The notes below the pieces were generated by a model. The model was not told the DNA's origin. It did no database searches and saw only the letters and a list, made by a program, of their open reading frames with translations. From assembly GCA_002683135.1 (NCBI GenBank), contig NYSS01000165.1, positions 1 to 36,412 of the forward strand: a stretch of DNA of 36,412 bases, written 5' to 3'. Of the stretch, positions 7,631 through 16,332 are shown piece after piece (the stretch's first letter is position 1; each line of letters starts with the position of its first letter). The position numbers and the translations under genes are program-made. Source of the stretch: Planctomycetota bacterium (GTDB lineage: Bacteria; Planctomycetota; GCA-002687715).

Positions 7631-8555
7631 CCTCCAACTCGAACAACCCCTCGACGTACGCTTCCGCGTCGAAGTCCTCGATGTGATCCTGCTGCTCGCC
7701 GACGCCGATGAAGAGGATCGGGATGGCGACCTGGTCGCGAATGCCGATGATGGCGCCGCCCTTCGCCGTGCCATCTAGCTTGGTCAGGAATAGGCCCGTG
7801 ATGTCGAGCACCTTGGAGAACTCGGCGGCCTGGTTGATGGCGTTCTGGCCGGTGTTCGCGTCGAGCACGAGGATCGTCTCGTGCGGCGCGTCTGGGATCT
7901 TCTTGGTGATGACGCGCTTGATCTTGTCGAGCTCCTGCATCAGGTTTTTTTGAGTGTGGAGGCGGCCTGCGGTGTCGACGATGAGCCAGTCCACGTCGCG
8001 CGAGACCGCGGCCTCGGCTGCATCGAAGGCGACGGCTGCCGGGTCGCTGCCGGTGTTCTGCCGGACGATCTGGCAGCCGATGCGCTCGCTCCACGTGACG
8101 AGCTGTTCCACCGCGGCGGCTCGGAAGGTGTCGGCAGCCGCCAGCAGGACCTTGTCCCCGTCCCGCGACAGTCGATGGGCGAGCTTGGCGATGGATGTGG
8201 TCTTGCCCGACCCGTTGACACCCGCCACGAGCACCACCGTCGGGCCGCTGGGAGCGCGCCGGAGCCCGCCCCGATCATCCCGCAGCAGGTCTCTCAGGTA
8301 GCCCTTGAGAAAAGAGAAGCACTCGTCCGTGGTCTTGATCTCCTTGGACTTGTAAGCGTCCCGCACCGCTTCGGTGATCCTGGCGACGGTGCGGGGCCCC
8401 ATGTCCGCTGTGTAGAGGTACTCCTCCATCTCCTCGATCAGGTCATCGTCCAGGTCTCTGCCGAATGGGAGGGCGGCCTTGAGGCCGCCGACGACCTTCT
8501 CCCTGGTCTTTTGGAGCCCGTTCTTGAGGGCCCGGGTCAGCTTGCCGAACACCAT
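7611..8555 (-). CDS. ftsY: Signal recognition particle receptor FtsY
   Basis: This 314-aa SRP-family GTPase docks ribosome-SRP complexes at the membrane for co-translational insertion. The N domain (about residues 1-105) precedes the G domain with the P-loop VAGVNGSGKTTSIAKLA, the ADTFRAAAVEQL insertion motif, DTAGRLHTQKNLMQEL (G3) and TKLDGTAKGG (G4). GVGEQQDHIEDFDAEAYV closes the protein. The long acidic A domain of E. coli FtsY is missing; only a short basic amphipathic stretch (FGKLTRALKNGLQKTREKV) precedes the N domain, and this may bind lipid. ATG 8555 lies 4 nt after the nusB stop. A frame extending to 8642 would lie inside nusB and is rejected. Confidence 0.96.
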   Translation of the reverse strand: MVFGKLTRALKNGLQKTREKVVGGLKAALPFGRDLDDDLIEEMEEYLYTADMGPRTVARITEAVRDAYKSKEIKTTDECFSFLKGYLRDLLRDDRGGLRRAPSGPTVVLVAGVNGSGKTTSIAKLAHRLSRDGDKVLLAAADTFRAAAVEQLVTWSERIGCQIVRQNTGSDPAAVAFDAAEAAVSRDVDWLIVDTAGRLHTQKNLMQELDKIKRVITKKIPDAPHETILVLDANTGQNAINQAAEFSKVLDITGLFLTKLDGTAKGGAIIGIRDQVAIPILFIGVGEQQDHIEDFDAEAYVEGLFELEDVSSNG

Positions 8556-8559
8556 GGGG

Positions 8560-9054
8560 TCAGGGCTCCGAGGGTGCGTCCGACAGGGCGAGCAGGTCCT
8601 CGCCGTCGTCGCGCCGGATGCGGACGCGGTCGAGGATGCCATTGACGAACGCGCCTGAGTTGGACGTGCCGTATTTCTTCGCGAGCTCCACGGCCTCGTT
8701 GATCACGACGGCAGCCGGGGTCTCAGGGCGACAGAGGAGCTCGTAGCAGCCGAGGCGCAGAATGTTCCGATCTGTCGTCGCCATACGCTTCAGGGCCCAG
8801 TTCTTTGCCAGGGACGTGAGGACGCGGTCGAGGCGCTCCCACACCTCGAACGTCCCTTCGATGAGGCCCCGTGCGAACGCGACGGACGGCCCCCTCGCGT
8901 CCTGATGGACGACGAAGTCGTCCAGAACTTCCATGTGATATGGACCGCGAAGGTCGGCGCCGAACAGGAACTTCAAGGCGAGCTCGCGCCCCTTGCTGCG
9001 GCTGCCGTGGAGATTTGGCGATTGCGACGATGTGGTTTCGGGAGGCTCGTTCAC
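8560..9054 (-). CDS. nusB: Transcription antitermination factor NusB
   Basis: This 164-aa helical protein, with NusE (S10), binds boxA RNA in rRNA leaders and suppresses early termination. GSRSKGRELALKFLFGADL is the family's N-terminal basic helix, and WALKRMATTDRNILRLGCYELL with AVVINEAVELAKKYG and GAFVNGILDRV form the conserved C-terminal half. Length is slightly above the usual 140-150 residues because of a polar N-terminal tail. The start is a GTG overlapping the ribH TGA (GTGA). The ribH-nusB pair is a common bacterial arrangement. Confidence 0.95.
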   Translation of the reverse strand: MNEPPETTSSQSPNLHGSRSKGRELALKFLFGADLRGPYHMEVLDDFVVHQDARGPSVAFARGLIEGTFEVWERLDRVLTSLAKNWALKRMATTDRNILRLGCYELLCRPETPAAVVINEAVELAKKYGTSNSGAFVNGILDRVRIRRDDGEDLLALSDAPSEP

Positions 9055-9521
9055 GCTTTCCGTCCTCGCAGGAGGTTGGCGAGCTCAACGGCGACGCGCG
9101 CGGACTCGCGCCCCTTGTTGGCCTCGCCGGGTGCGCATCGTGCGAAGGCCTGCTCGCTGGTGTCACACGTCAGCACGCCGAATGCGATAGGGACTCCGGT
9201 GTCGAGGGACGCTCGTAGGCAGCCGTCCGTGGCGATGTTGCACACGTAGTCGTAGTGAGAGGTCTCACCTCGGATCACCGCGCCCACGACGATGATCGCG
9301 TCCCATGTGCCCGACGCGGCGAGGTCCCTGGCGACCAGAGGGAGCTCCACGGCCCCCGGGACCGAACAAGCGTGCACGCGCTCCTCGACCACCCCCAGCT
9401 CTTCGAGCCCCTCGAGCGCGCCCTGGAGAAGGGCCTCGGTGACGGATTCGTTGAACCGCGATTGGATCACCGCGATCTTGAGATCGCTGCCGTCGAGGGA
9501 GCCTCTGGAGACGTCGGTCAT
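9051..9521 (-). CDS. ribH: 6,7-dimethyl-8-ribityllumazine synthase
   Basis: This 156-aa enzyme of riboflavin synthesis condenses 5-amino-6-ribitylaminouracil with dihydroxybutanone phosphate and usually assembles as an icosahedral 60-mer or pentamers. Diagnostic pieces are SRFNESVTEALLQGA, the VPGAVELPLVARDLA loop, VVGAVIRGETSHYDYVCN with the catalytic His, and PIAFGVLTCDTSEQAFAR. A long in-frame upstream extension (to 9632) looks non-coding; ATG 9521 (MTDVSRGS) or ATG 9533 (MCPTMTD) is the likely start. No Shine-Dalgarno sequence is evident at either. It is first in a ribH-nusB-ftsY-ligase-like operon. Confidence 0.95.
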   Translation of the reverse strand: MTDVSRGSLDGSDLKIAVIQSRFNESVTEALLQGALEGLEELGVVEERVHACSVPGAVELPLVARDLAASGTWDAIIVVGAVIRGETSHYDYVCNIATDGCLRASLDTGVPIAFGVLTCDTSEQAFARCAPGEANKGRESARVAVELANLLRGRKA

Positions 9522-9553
9522 GGTCGGGCACATGCTGAGAAAGAACGGGGAAA

Positions 9554-9564
9554 GGAGATTAGCA
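9554..9564 (-). promoter_or_regulatory. Possible extended -10 promoter for the ribH operon
   Basis: On the minus strand TGCTAATCT contains TG-n-TAATCT (9564-9556), an extended -10 element, 22 nt or more upstream of either ribH start. No good -35 box is seen at 17 nt. The position in the gap after the RND operon fits, but the call is weak. Confidence 0.3.
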
Positions 9565-9652
9565 GCCTGCCACGGCCGTCGGTAGATCACCTCCCACGGC
9601 TGGGCGATCCGGCTCGGCGTGCCTTGGCCCAAGGACTCCGTGGGCGTCAGGC

Positions 9653-12600
9653 TTAGTCGAGAGCCGCCGTCACGCGCCCTGCGGGCACCATCGCACGGAC
9701 GATGCGTCTGGACCAGATACGCAGGTCGTCAAAGAGCGTGTAGAGGATCGGCACAAAGAAGAGCGTGAAGAACGTCGAGATCATGAGCCCTCCGATGAGG
9801 GCCCGGGAGAGCGCTTTGTAGGAGATCTGTGAGCCACCGCCATCCGAGAGGGCCATCGGGATGAGCCCGACGACGGTCGTCGCCGCGGTCATGAGGATGG
9901 GGCGGAAGCGGGTGCGTCCTGCCTCGATGAGCGCGTCACGTCGCGTCATCCCGTCCTTGATGTGCCGGTGAGCACAGTCGATGAGGACGATGCCGTTGTT
10001 GACGACGATGCCGACGAGCACGATCACCCCGATGGCGCCGACGAAGTCGAAAGGGGTGTCGGTGAGGGCGAGCCCCCACACGGCGCCGGCCCAGGAGAAC
10101 GGGACAGCGACGAGGACAGCTAACGGCAGGATGAACGACTCGAACAGGATGCCCATGAGGAGGAACACGAACACCACGGCGAGGAGGACCGCGGAGTACA
10201 TCTCCTCCATGGCCTCGTCCAGCTCGTCCTTACGTGGCTCGTTGAAGGAGTAGCCATCGGGGAGGGGGTAGGCGGCGAGTCGGCTGCGCACGGCGGGCAG
10301 GACGGCTTCGGCGTTGTCCCCATCGACTTCGAGGGTGAGTCGCGCGCTGACCTTGCCGTCAACTCGCCGGATCTCACCGAACCCGGGTGCAACCTTGACC
10401 TCGGCCACCGAGGACAGGGGGACCTGGCTGCCGGTACCTGTGGGGATACGGAGCTCCTTGAGCTCCGGCAGGTTCCGGCTCTCTGCTCCTTCGTACTCGA
10501 TGATGAGGGGGATCTCGCGCTCGTCCATGACCAGATCGGAGAACCGCCATCCACGGATGCCGTATTCGAGCGTTCCGCGCAGTGTGCGCGGATCGATGTC
10601 ATAGCGAGCGGCCTGCTCGCGGTCCGGGACGATGTGAATCTCCTGCTCACCTTCTTCCAGATTGCTGGTCACCGCGAGGATGCCCTCTGTCGGCTCCAAG
10701 AGGTCGACGATCTCTTCGCTGATCCGGCTCAGCTCGCCGGCATCCGGTCCGTGGATGTCTAAAACCAGCTTGCCGCGCTCCTCGGTGTTGCCGTCGTCGA
10801 TGCTGAAACGAAGACGTACCCCTGGACGTTCGGGGACGTCCTCTTTCATGCGCTTCGCGACCGTCTTTGTCCACGCCATGTCCTGGTCATTGAGGACCAC
10901 CGACATGCGGCCACGACGCTTGTCGAATCGACACCAGAAGTGTTTGACCCCGTAGCGATCCTGGTTCTCTTCTATCCACGAACCCAGGAACTTCATCTCG
11001 TCGTACGCATCCTGCAGGCTGAAGTTGCGGCCCAGGTGCACCCCCATGCTGATGCGGCCGCCATGGTCGCTCATCATGTCGACCTTCGGCAGCCGCTCCC
11101 ATGCGGAGTAGGTCGCGCCCCAGACGACCGCCACGACCGCCAGCAGCACCAGCAATCGGCAGTTGAGGGCGCGGCTCAAAGAGCGGGCGTACAGGTCGCG
11201 GGAGCCGTTGATGAGGCGAGAGTGCTGCCACCCCTTGCTGGAGTCCACTGATTTGATGCGCCGCGGCGCGAGCACGATGGTGCCCAGGGGGATGAACACG
11301 AGGGCGACCAGGAGACTGGAGAGCACGGCTGCGCACAGGGGGAGGCCGATGGCCGAGGTGAAGAACGACAGCTGTTCGTTCCCCGACATGAAGATGATCG
11401 GCAGGAAGGCGGCGACGGTGGTCAGGGTGCTGAGAGTGATGGCGAGGGCGACCTCGGATGCTCCCCTGCGCGCCGCCTCCATCGCAGGTAACCCGAGCTC
11501 TCGGTGGCGGAAGATGTTCTCCACCACGACGATCGAGTTGTCGATGAGCATGCCGATAGAGACCGTGATCCCGAGCATGCTGAAGATGTTGAGTGTCCCG
11601 CCGCTGAAGTAGAGGTAGGCCAGGGTCAGCAGCAGGCTGAGCGGGATGCCCGTCGTGATGATGAGCGTCGGAGACAGGCGGCGTAGGAAGAAGAACAGGA
11701 CGATGACGGCGAGCATGGCACCCCAAGCCGCGGTCACGCGCAGGGTGTCGAGGGCGTTCGTGATGATGATGCCCATGTCCATGTCCGGGTACGGCCGGAC
11801 GGTCACCCCGAGCTGGCTCAGCCGGTTGTCCTGCGCGAGCACGTCCAGAAATCCCTGGATGCGCTTGGAGACGTCGACCGCGTTGGCGGAGGACTCCTTG
11901 AACACCTGGCACCACAGGCTGTGGCGGTTCCGCGACATGGACATGCTGTCGCGAATGGCCTTCATCGGCTCCACGCGGGCGATCTCGTTGAGACGTAATC
12001 CGTCACTGTTCACCGGGAACGCGCGGATCTCCTCCAGCGTCCGAAAGCGGGCGTCGGTGCGGAGCACGAAGCGTGTCTCGCCGTCCTCGATCTCGCCTCC
12101 CGAGAGCTCCACGTTGCTCTTGGTGAGCGTCTGGGTCAGCTCGTAGATCGAGATCCCCATCGCCTCGGCCTTATCGCGGTCGACGAAGATGCGGACCTGG
12201 TCCCGTAGCAGACCCCAGCACGTGACCTGCGCGATGCCCGGCAGCGCTTCGAGTCGCTTGATCACGTTCTCTTCGACGAGGAATCCGATCTCGTCGGAGT
12301 AGCCCGAGTTCAGGTCGAGGGCGAAGGGCGCGACAGGCAGGTCGGTGTCCAGGTTGAATCGACGGATGAAGTACTGGCGGACGTCCGCTGGCCAGACCGA
12401 TCGCGCGCGTTCCATCCGGTCGCGGAGCTCGGCGACTGCCAGATCGAGGTCCACTTCTCGGCTGAACTGCACGTAGAGGCTGGCGCGGTTGGCGCTGGCG
12501 CGGCTGGCGATGCGCGTGATGCCGGGGATGGTTCGGACCAGCTCCTCGGCCGGACGGATGACCTGCTCCTGGACTTCGGAGGGGTTGCTGGAGGTGACGG

Positions 12601-12760
12601 GAACCCAGATGGAGACCGACTCATTCTGGAATCCCTTTGGCGCGAGCTCGAGGGGGATGAGGAAGTAGGAGATCAACCCGACGAGCACGACGGCGGCCGA
12701 CAACATCAACACCGTGACGCGGCGTCGGAGAGTGGAGGCGATGAACGAGCCGGGGTTCAT
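9653..12760 (-). CDS. RND-family efflux permease, second of a tandem pair
   Basis: This 1035-aa inner-membrane proton-driven transporter has the AcrB layout: one N-terminal membrane helix (VTVLMLSAAVVLVGLISYFLIP), a periplasmic pore/docking loop, five helices, a repeat of this pattern, and a final helical bundle. The TM4 motif is GMLIDNSIVVVEN, with a single Asp where AcrB has an Asp pair. The second half has VGIVVNNGIVLIDCAH in place of the TM10 Lys region. AcrB proton-relay residues are therefore not all kept, as in other non-AcrB RND subgroups. ATG 12760 overlaps the stop of the upstream RND gene (ATGA), so the two may form a mixed trimer as in MdtBC. The substrate is unknown. The stop is followed by about 120 bp with no convincing terminator. 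Confidence 0.93.
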   Translation of the reverse strand: MNPGSFIASTLRRRVTVLMLSAAVVLVGLISYFLIPLELAPKGFQNESVSIWVPVTSSNPSEVQEQVIRPAEELVRTIPGITRIASRASANRASLYVQFSREVDLDLAVAELRDRMERARSVWPADVRQYFIRRFNLDTDLPVAPFALDLNSGYSDEIGFLVEENVIKRLEALPGIAQVTCWGLLRDQVRIFVDRDKAEAMGISIYELTQTLTKSNVELSGGEIEDGETRFVLRTDARFRTLEEIRAFPVNSDGLRLNEIARVEPMKAIRDSMSMSRNRHSLWCQVFKESSANAVDVSKRIQGFLDVLAQDNRLSQLGVTVRPYPDMDMGIIITNALDTLRVTAAWGAMLAVIVLFFFLRRLSPTLIITTGIPLSLLLTLAYLYFSGGTLNIFSMLGITVSIGMLIDNSIVVVENIFRHRELGLPAMEAARRGASEVALAITLSTLTTVAAFLPIIFMSGNEQLSFFTSAIGLPLCAAVLSSLLVALVFIPLGTIVLAPRRIKSVDSSKGWQHSRLINGSRDLYARSLSRALNCRLLVLLAVVAVVWGATYSAWERLPKVDMMSDHGGRISMGVHLGRNFSLQDAYDEMKFLGSWIEENQDRYGVKHFWCRFDKRRGRMSVVLNDQDMAWTKTVAKRMKEDVPERPGVRLRFSIDDGNTEERGKLVLDIHGPDAGELSRISEEIVDLLEPTEGILAVTSNLEEGEQEIHIVPDREQAARYDIDPRTLRGTLEYGIRGWRFSDLVMDEREIPLIIEYEGAESRNLPELKELRIPTGTGSQVPLSSVAEVKVAPGFGEIRRVDGKVSARLTLEVDGDNAEAVLPAVRSRLAAYPLPDGYSFNEPRKDELDEAMEEMYSAVLLAVVFVFLLMGILFESFILPLAVLVAVPFSWAGAVWGLALTDTPFDFVGAIGVIVLVGIVVNNGIVLIDCAHRHIKDGMTRRDALIEAGRTRFRPILMTAATTVVGLIPMALSDGGGSQISYKALSRALIGGLMISTFFTLFFVPILYTLFDDLRIWSRRIVRAMVPAGRVTAALD

Positions 12761-15700
12761 GGCGCCGCTACGCCAGGTTCGGCCAACGGACCCTTGCGAG
12801 AGACGAGTGAATACACAACGGGGATCACGAGCAGGGTCAGGACGGTGCTTGCAGACAGCCCGGCGATGACGGTGATGGCCATCGGCGTACGAATCTCGGC
12901 GCCCTCGCCGAGCCCCACCGCGAGCGGCATGAGCCCCAGGACCGTGGTGGTCGTGGTCATGAGGATCGGTCGCAGCCGCAGCCGCCCCGCCGCCTCCAGG
13001 GCCGCGTCCCGGTCCATGCCGCCGCGGCGTCGTTGGTTGACAGCGTCGACGAGCACGATCGCGTTGTTGACGACGATGCCGACCAGGAGGATCACCCCGA
13101 TCAACACCACCACGCTGATCTTGACGGCGAGGACTTCAAGGACGAGTACGACGCCAACGAGGGCGAGGGGGATCGTGAACAGGATCACCAGGGGATGGAT
13201 CAGTGACTCGAACTGGGAAGCCATGACGATGTACACGAGGAACGTCGCGATCAGCCCCGCGTACAGCATCGAGCGCATGCTGCGATCCGACTCTTCTCGT
13301 TGGCCGGCGACGCGGACGGCGACCCCGCGGAAGACGCCGGGGTGATCCGCTCGCAGTCGGTCCAGGGCCTCGTCGATGCGCTCGGCGGCGCCGGACAGGT
13401 CGAGGTCTTTGACGTCGGACGACAGGATGACGGCCCGTTCGCCCCCGACGCGACGGATCTCCGCCGGTCCGGGGCGTTGCTGGACGTCCGCGACGGTCCG
13501 CAGGGGGATCGGATCGTTGGCGTCGTCGTTGACGCGTAGGTTGAGGATGTCCTCCGGCCCGGATACTTCATCGCGAGGGGTCCGCACCAGCACGTCTATC
13601 TTGCGATCGCCGCGGGACACGCGCGTGCTCACGGCGCCCTGCACCTTGTCACGGATGAGGTTGGCGACCTCGCCCGCGTTCAGGTTGTAGAGGGTGAGCT
13701 GGTTGCGGTCGGGGCGGATGACGAGCTCGGGGTAGCCGGTGCGGTTGGTGCTCTGGATATCCGTCAGGCCGGGGACCTTCCGCATCTCTGCCTCGAGCAG
13801 ATCGGCGACGTACCGGATGTCGTCCAGTACGGGCCCGACCACTTCGACTTCCAGGCTCGTCTTCGTGGTGAAGATCGATGGCGTCGTGAACACCGGTGGC
13901 TTGGCCCCGGCGACTTGCGCGAAGCGCTCGCGAATGGCCGCTTTCGCGCGCTCTTCGAGGCGTTCGAGGTCGCCCTCGGTGGCGAGCCTTACGAGCACCT
14001 TTGAGCTGTGCTTCCCATCACCAGCTTTGGCGATGACGTCTCGCGGTACCCCGGCGGAGGTCGACAGACCCACGAGCCTGATGTCCTGCTCGTTCAACGC
14101 CTCGCGGATCAGATCGGCGACCGTGGAGCTGACGCGGTCGGTCTCTTCGACCGGCGTTCCGACGTCGAGTTGCGATTCGACCGTGAATTCACCCTGGTGG
14201 ACCTTGGGCACCAGCTCGACGCCGAGGTTGTCGAGCCGAGTCCACGCGATCCAGGTCAACGCCGTGGCTAACAAGATGACTGGAACGCGGGCACGAAGAG
14301 CGCCGCGGAGCAGGACCTCGTATGTGAACTCGACCCCGGCGTATGTCTTGTCGAAGACCCACAAGGGTGGCCCGAGGACCCACCGCAGGACTTGCGACAG
14401 TCCACGCGCCAGCAAGAAGAGCACGAACATGCCGCCGAGAAAGGGGATGAGCGCGATCCGCGCGGCGACCTCGATAGGCAGCCGAACGCCCCCCTCGAAC
14501 GCCATGCCGCAGAGGGCCACGAAGCGCCCGTTTCCGAGCTGTCTCTCGGCGTTGAATCCCCGCATGCGTTGGAGGGAGATGTATCGATCGAAGGACGCGG
14601 GGGAGAGTTGCTTGATCAACTCGACTTGATCATGGCGTGAGACTTTCGCGAGCTTGAATTGTCGGCTCGCGAGCATCGGGATGAAGAACAGGGCCGCCAG
14701 GAGCGCCGCGAGCAGGCTGAAGACGACAGCGAGCGCCTGGTCACGGAAGAACTCGCCGGCGATGCCCTCGACGAAGACCATCGGCAAGAAGACCGCGACC
14801 GTGGTCAGCGTTGAGGCGAGCACCGCGAGCCCGACCTCCCGCGTCCCGAGGACGGCGGCGTCGATGATCCCCTCGCCGTTCTCGCGGCGGCGGCTGATTG
14901 ACTCGAGTACGACGATCGCCGAGTCGACGAGCATGCCGATCCCGAGGGCGAGACCTCCGAGCGACATGATGTTCAGGGTCACCCCGGCGGCGAACAGGGG
15001 CGCGAAGGTGGCGATGACCGAGATCGGGATGGCGACGCCGATGATCGCGGTGGGGGAGAGGCGCCTGAGGAACGCGAAGAGCACGATGATGGCGAGCACC
15101 GCGCCGATCACGGCAGCGTTGCGTACCTCCTCGATGCTCCCCTCGATGAACACCGACTGGTCGGAGAGCAGGCGCGGGCGGATCCCTTCGTCCCCCAGCA
15201 TGGCGGCCAGCGCCTTGCCCTTGCCGCCGAAGATGCTCTTGCGGTCGCCTTCGTCCCGTGAGGCCCGATCTCCGCTGCGGCCACGGCCGCGGGGCTTCTC
15301 GGGTTCCTCCTCTTTTTCGACCGGCTCTCGGGTCCCATCGTACTCGCCCTCGACGAGGGTCTTGTCCCAGTGCTTACCGAACACCCGCGTCTTCACGGCG
15401 TGCGCCACGTCGACGACGTTGGCGCCGGCTTCCTTGAAGATCTCGATCTCAACGGACTCGCGACCCTGGATCCGTGTGATCACGTCGCGTTCTTTGTGGC
15501 CTCGCAGAACCTCGCCGACGTCGCGTACCCGGACAGGCTCGCCGCCGCGGACGGCGATGACGAGCTCCTCCAGTTCCTTGAGCGTGCGGATCTCGCCAAG
15601 CGTGCGGACGAGGCTCTCCCGGTCGCCGTCACGCAGGACGCCCCCCGCGACGTTGGCGTTCTCCATTCCGACGCGGGTGGTCACGGCGGAGGCCGATACG

Positions 15701-16317
15701 CCACGGAGCTTGAGTCGATCCTCTTTCAACTCGATGCGCCACTCCTCCTCGTATCCGCCACGTACGCGGACCGCGGCGACTCCGGGGAGGCTCTCCAGCT
15801 GGCGACGGATCTCCTCTTCCGCTACGCGTCGTAGCTCGAACAGGTCGATCTCGGATCCCTCCGCCGGATAAACAGCGAAGCGCATGATGGGATCGAGGGT
15901 CGGGTCGTAGCGGAGGATGAGCGGGTGATCGGTCCCTTGCGGCAGCCGCGCCTTCACCTGATCGACCTTCTCGCGGACATCCTGCGTCGCGAAGGCCATG
16001 GACGTGTCCCACTCGAACTCGAGGATGACGTCGGATACGCCGGCGCGGGAGATGCTGCGGAACCCGACCAGGTTACTGATGACCGAGAGGTTCTCCTCGA
16101 GCGGTCGGGTGACCAGCTTCTCGACCTCGGCGGGGGCCGCGCCCTCGTATTGGGTGCGGACGGTGAGGGTCGGGTAGGCGATGTCGGGCAGCAGGGTGAC
16201 CGGGAGCTGCTGCAGGCTGACGAGACCGAAGGTGGCCACAGCGAGGACCACCATGAGCACCGCTACCGGGCGGCGAACGACGATCCCGAGGAGGCCTGCG
16301 TGGGTCTCGCCGCTCAT
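12757..16317 (-). CDS. RND-family efflux permease, first of a tandem pair, with two insertions
   Basis: This 1186-aa AcrB/HAE-like permease is about 150 residues longer than usual. It starts with a short cytoplasmic end and TM1 (VAVLMVVLAVATFGLVSLQQLPVTL in outline). TM4 carries GMLVDSAIVVLES with D465, and TM10 has VGIVVNNAIVLVDAVNQ. Two insertions stand out. Residues about 324-378, in the first periplasmic domain, are very charged (EKEEEPEKPRGRGRSGD). Residues about 555-660, between TM6 and TM7, include an additional hydrophobic span (about 618-648). It lies 15 nt after the adaptor gene and overlaps the second permease. It presumably works with the lipoprotein adaptor and an outer-membrane channel encoded elsewhere. 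Confidence 0.93.
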   Translation of the reverse strand: MSGETHAGLLGIVVRRPVAVLMVVLAVATFGLVSLQQLPVTLLPDIAYPTLTVRTQYEGAAPAEVEKLVTRPLEENLSVISNLVGFRSISRAGVSDVILEFEWDTSMAFATQDVREKVDQVKARLPQGTDHPLILRYDPTLDPIMRFAVYPAEGSEIDLFELRRVAEEEIRRQLESLPGVAAVRVRGGYEEEWRIELKEDRLKLRGVSASAVTTRVGMENANVAGGVLRDGDRESLVRTLGEIRTLKELEELVIAVRGGEPVRVRDVGEVLRGHKERDVITRIQGRESVEIEIFKEAGANVVDVAHAVKTRVFGKHWDKTLVEGEYDGTREPVEKEEEPEKPRGRGRSGDRASRDEGDRKSIFGGKGKALAAMLGDEGIRPRLLSDQSVFIEGSIEEVRNAAVIGAVLAIIVLFAFLRRLSPTAIIGVAIPISVIATFAPLFAAGVTLNIMSLGGLALGIGMLVDSAIVVLESISRRRENGEGIIDAAVLGTREVGLAVLASTLTTVAVFLPMVFVEGIAGEFFRDQALAVVFSLLAALLAALFFIPMLASRQFKLAKVSRHDQVELIKQLSPASFDRYISLQRMRGFNAERQLGNGRFVALCGMAFEGGVRLPIEVAARIALIPFLGGMFVLFLLARGLSQVLRWVLGPPLWVFDKTYAGVEFTYEVLLRGALRARVPVILLATALTWIAWTRLDNLGVELVPKVHQGEFTVESQLDVGTPVEETDRVSSTVADLIREALNEQDIRLVGLSTSAGVPRDVIAKAGDGKHSSKVLVRLATEGDLERLEERAKAAIRERFAQVAGAKPPVFTTPSIFTTKTSLEVEVVGPVLDDIRYVADLLEAEMRKVPGLTDIQSTNRTGYPELVIRPDRNQLTLYNLNAGEVANLIRDKVQGAVSTRVSRGDRKIDVLVRTPRDEVSGPEDILNLRVNDDANDPIPLRTVADVQQRPGPAEIRRVGGERAVILSSDVKDLDLSGAAERIDEALDRLRADHPGVFRGVAVRVAGQREESDRSMRSMLYAGLIATFLVYIVMASQFESLIHPLVILFTIPLALVGVVLVLEVLAVKISVVVLIGVILLVGIVVNNAIVLVDAVNQRRRGGMDRDAALEAAGRLRLRPILMTTTTTVLGLMPLAVGLGEGAEIRTPMAITVIAGLSASTVLTLLVIPVVYSLVSRKGPLAEPGVAAP

Positions 16318-16332
16318 CCCGTTTTCCCGCGC

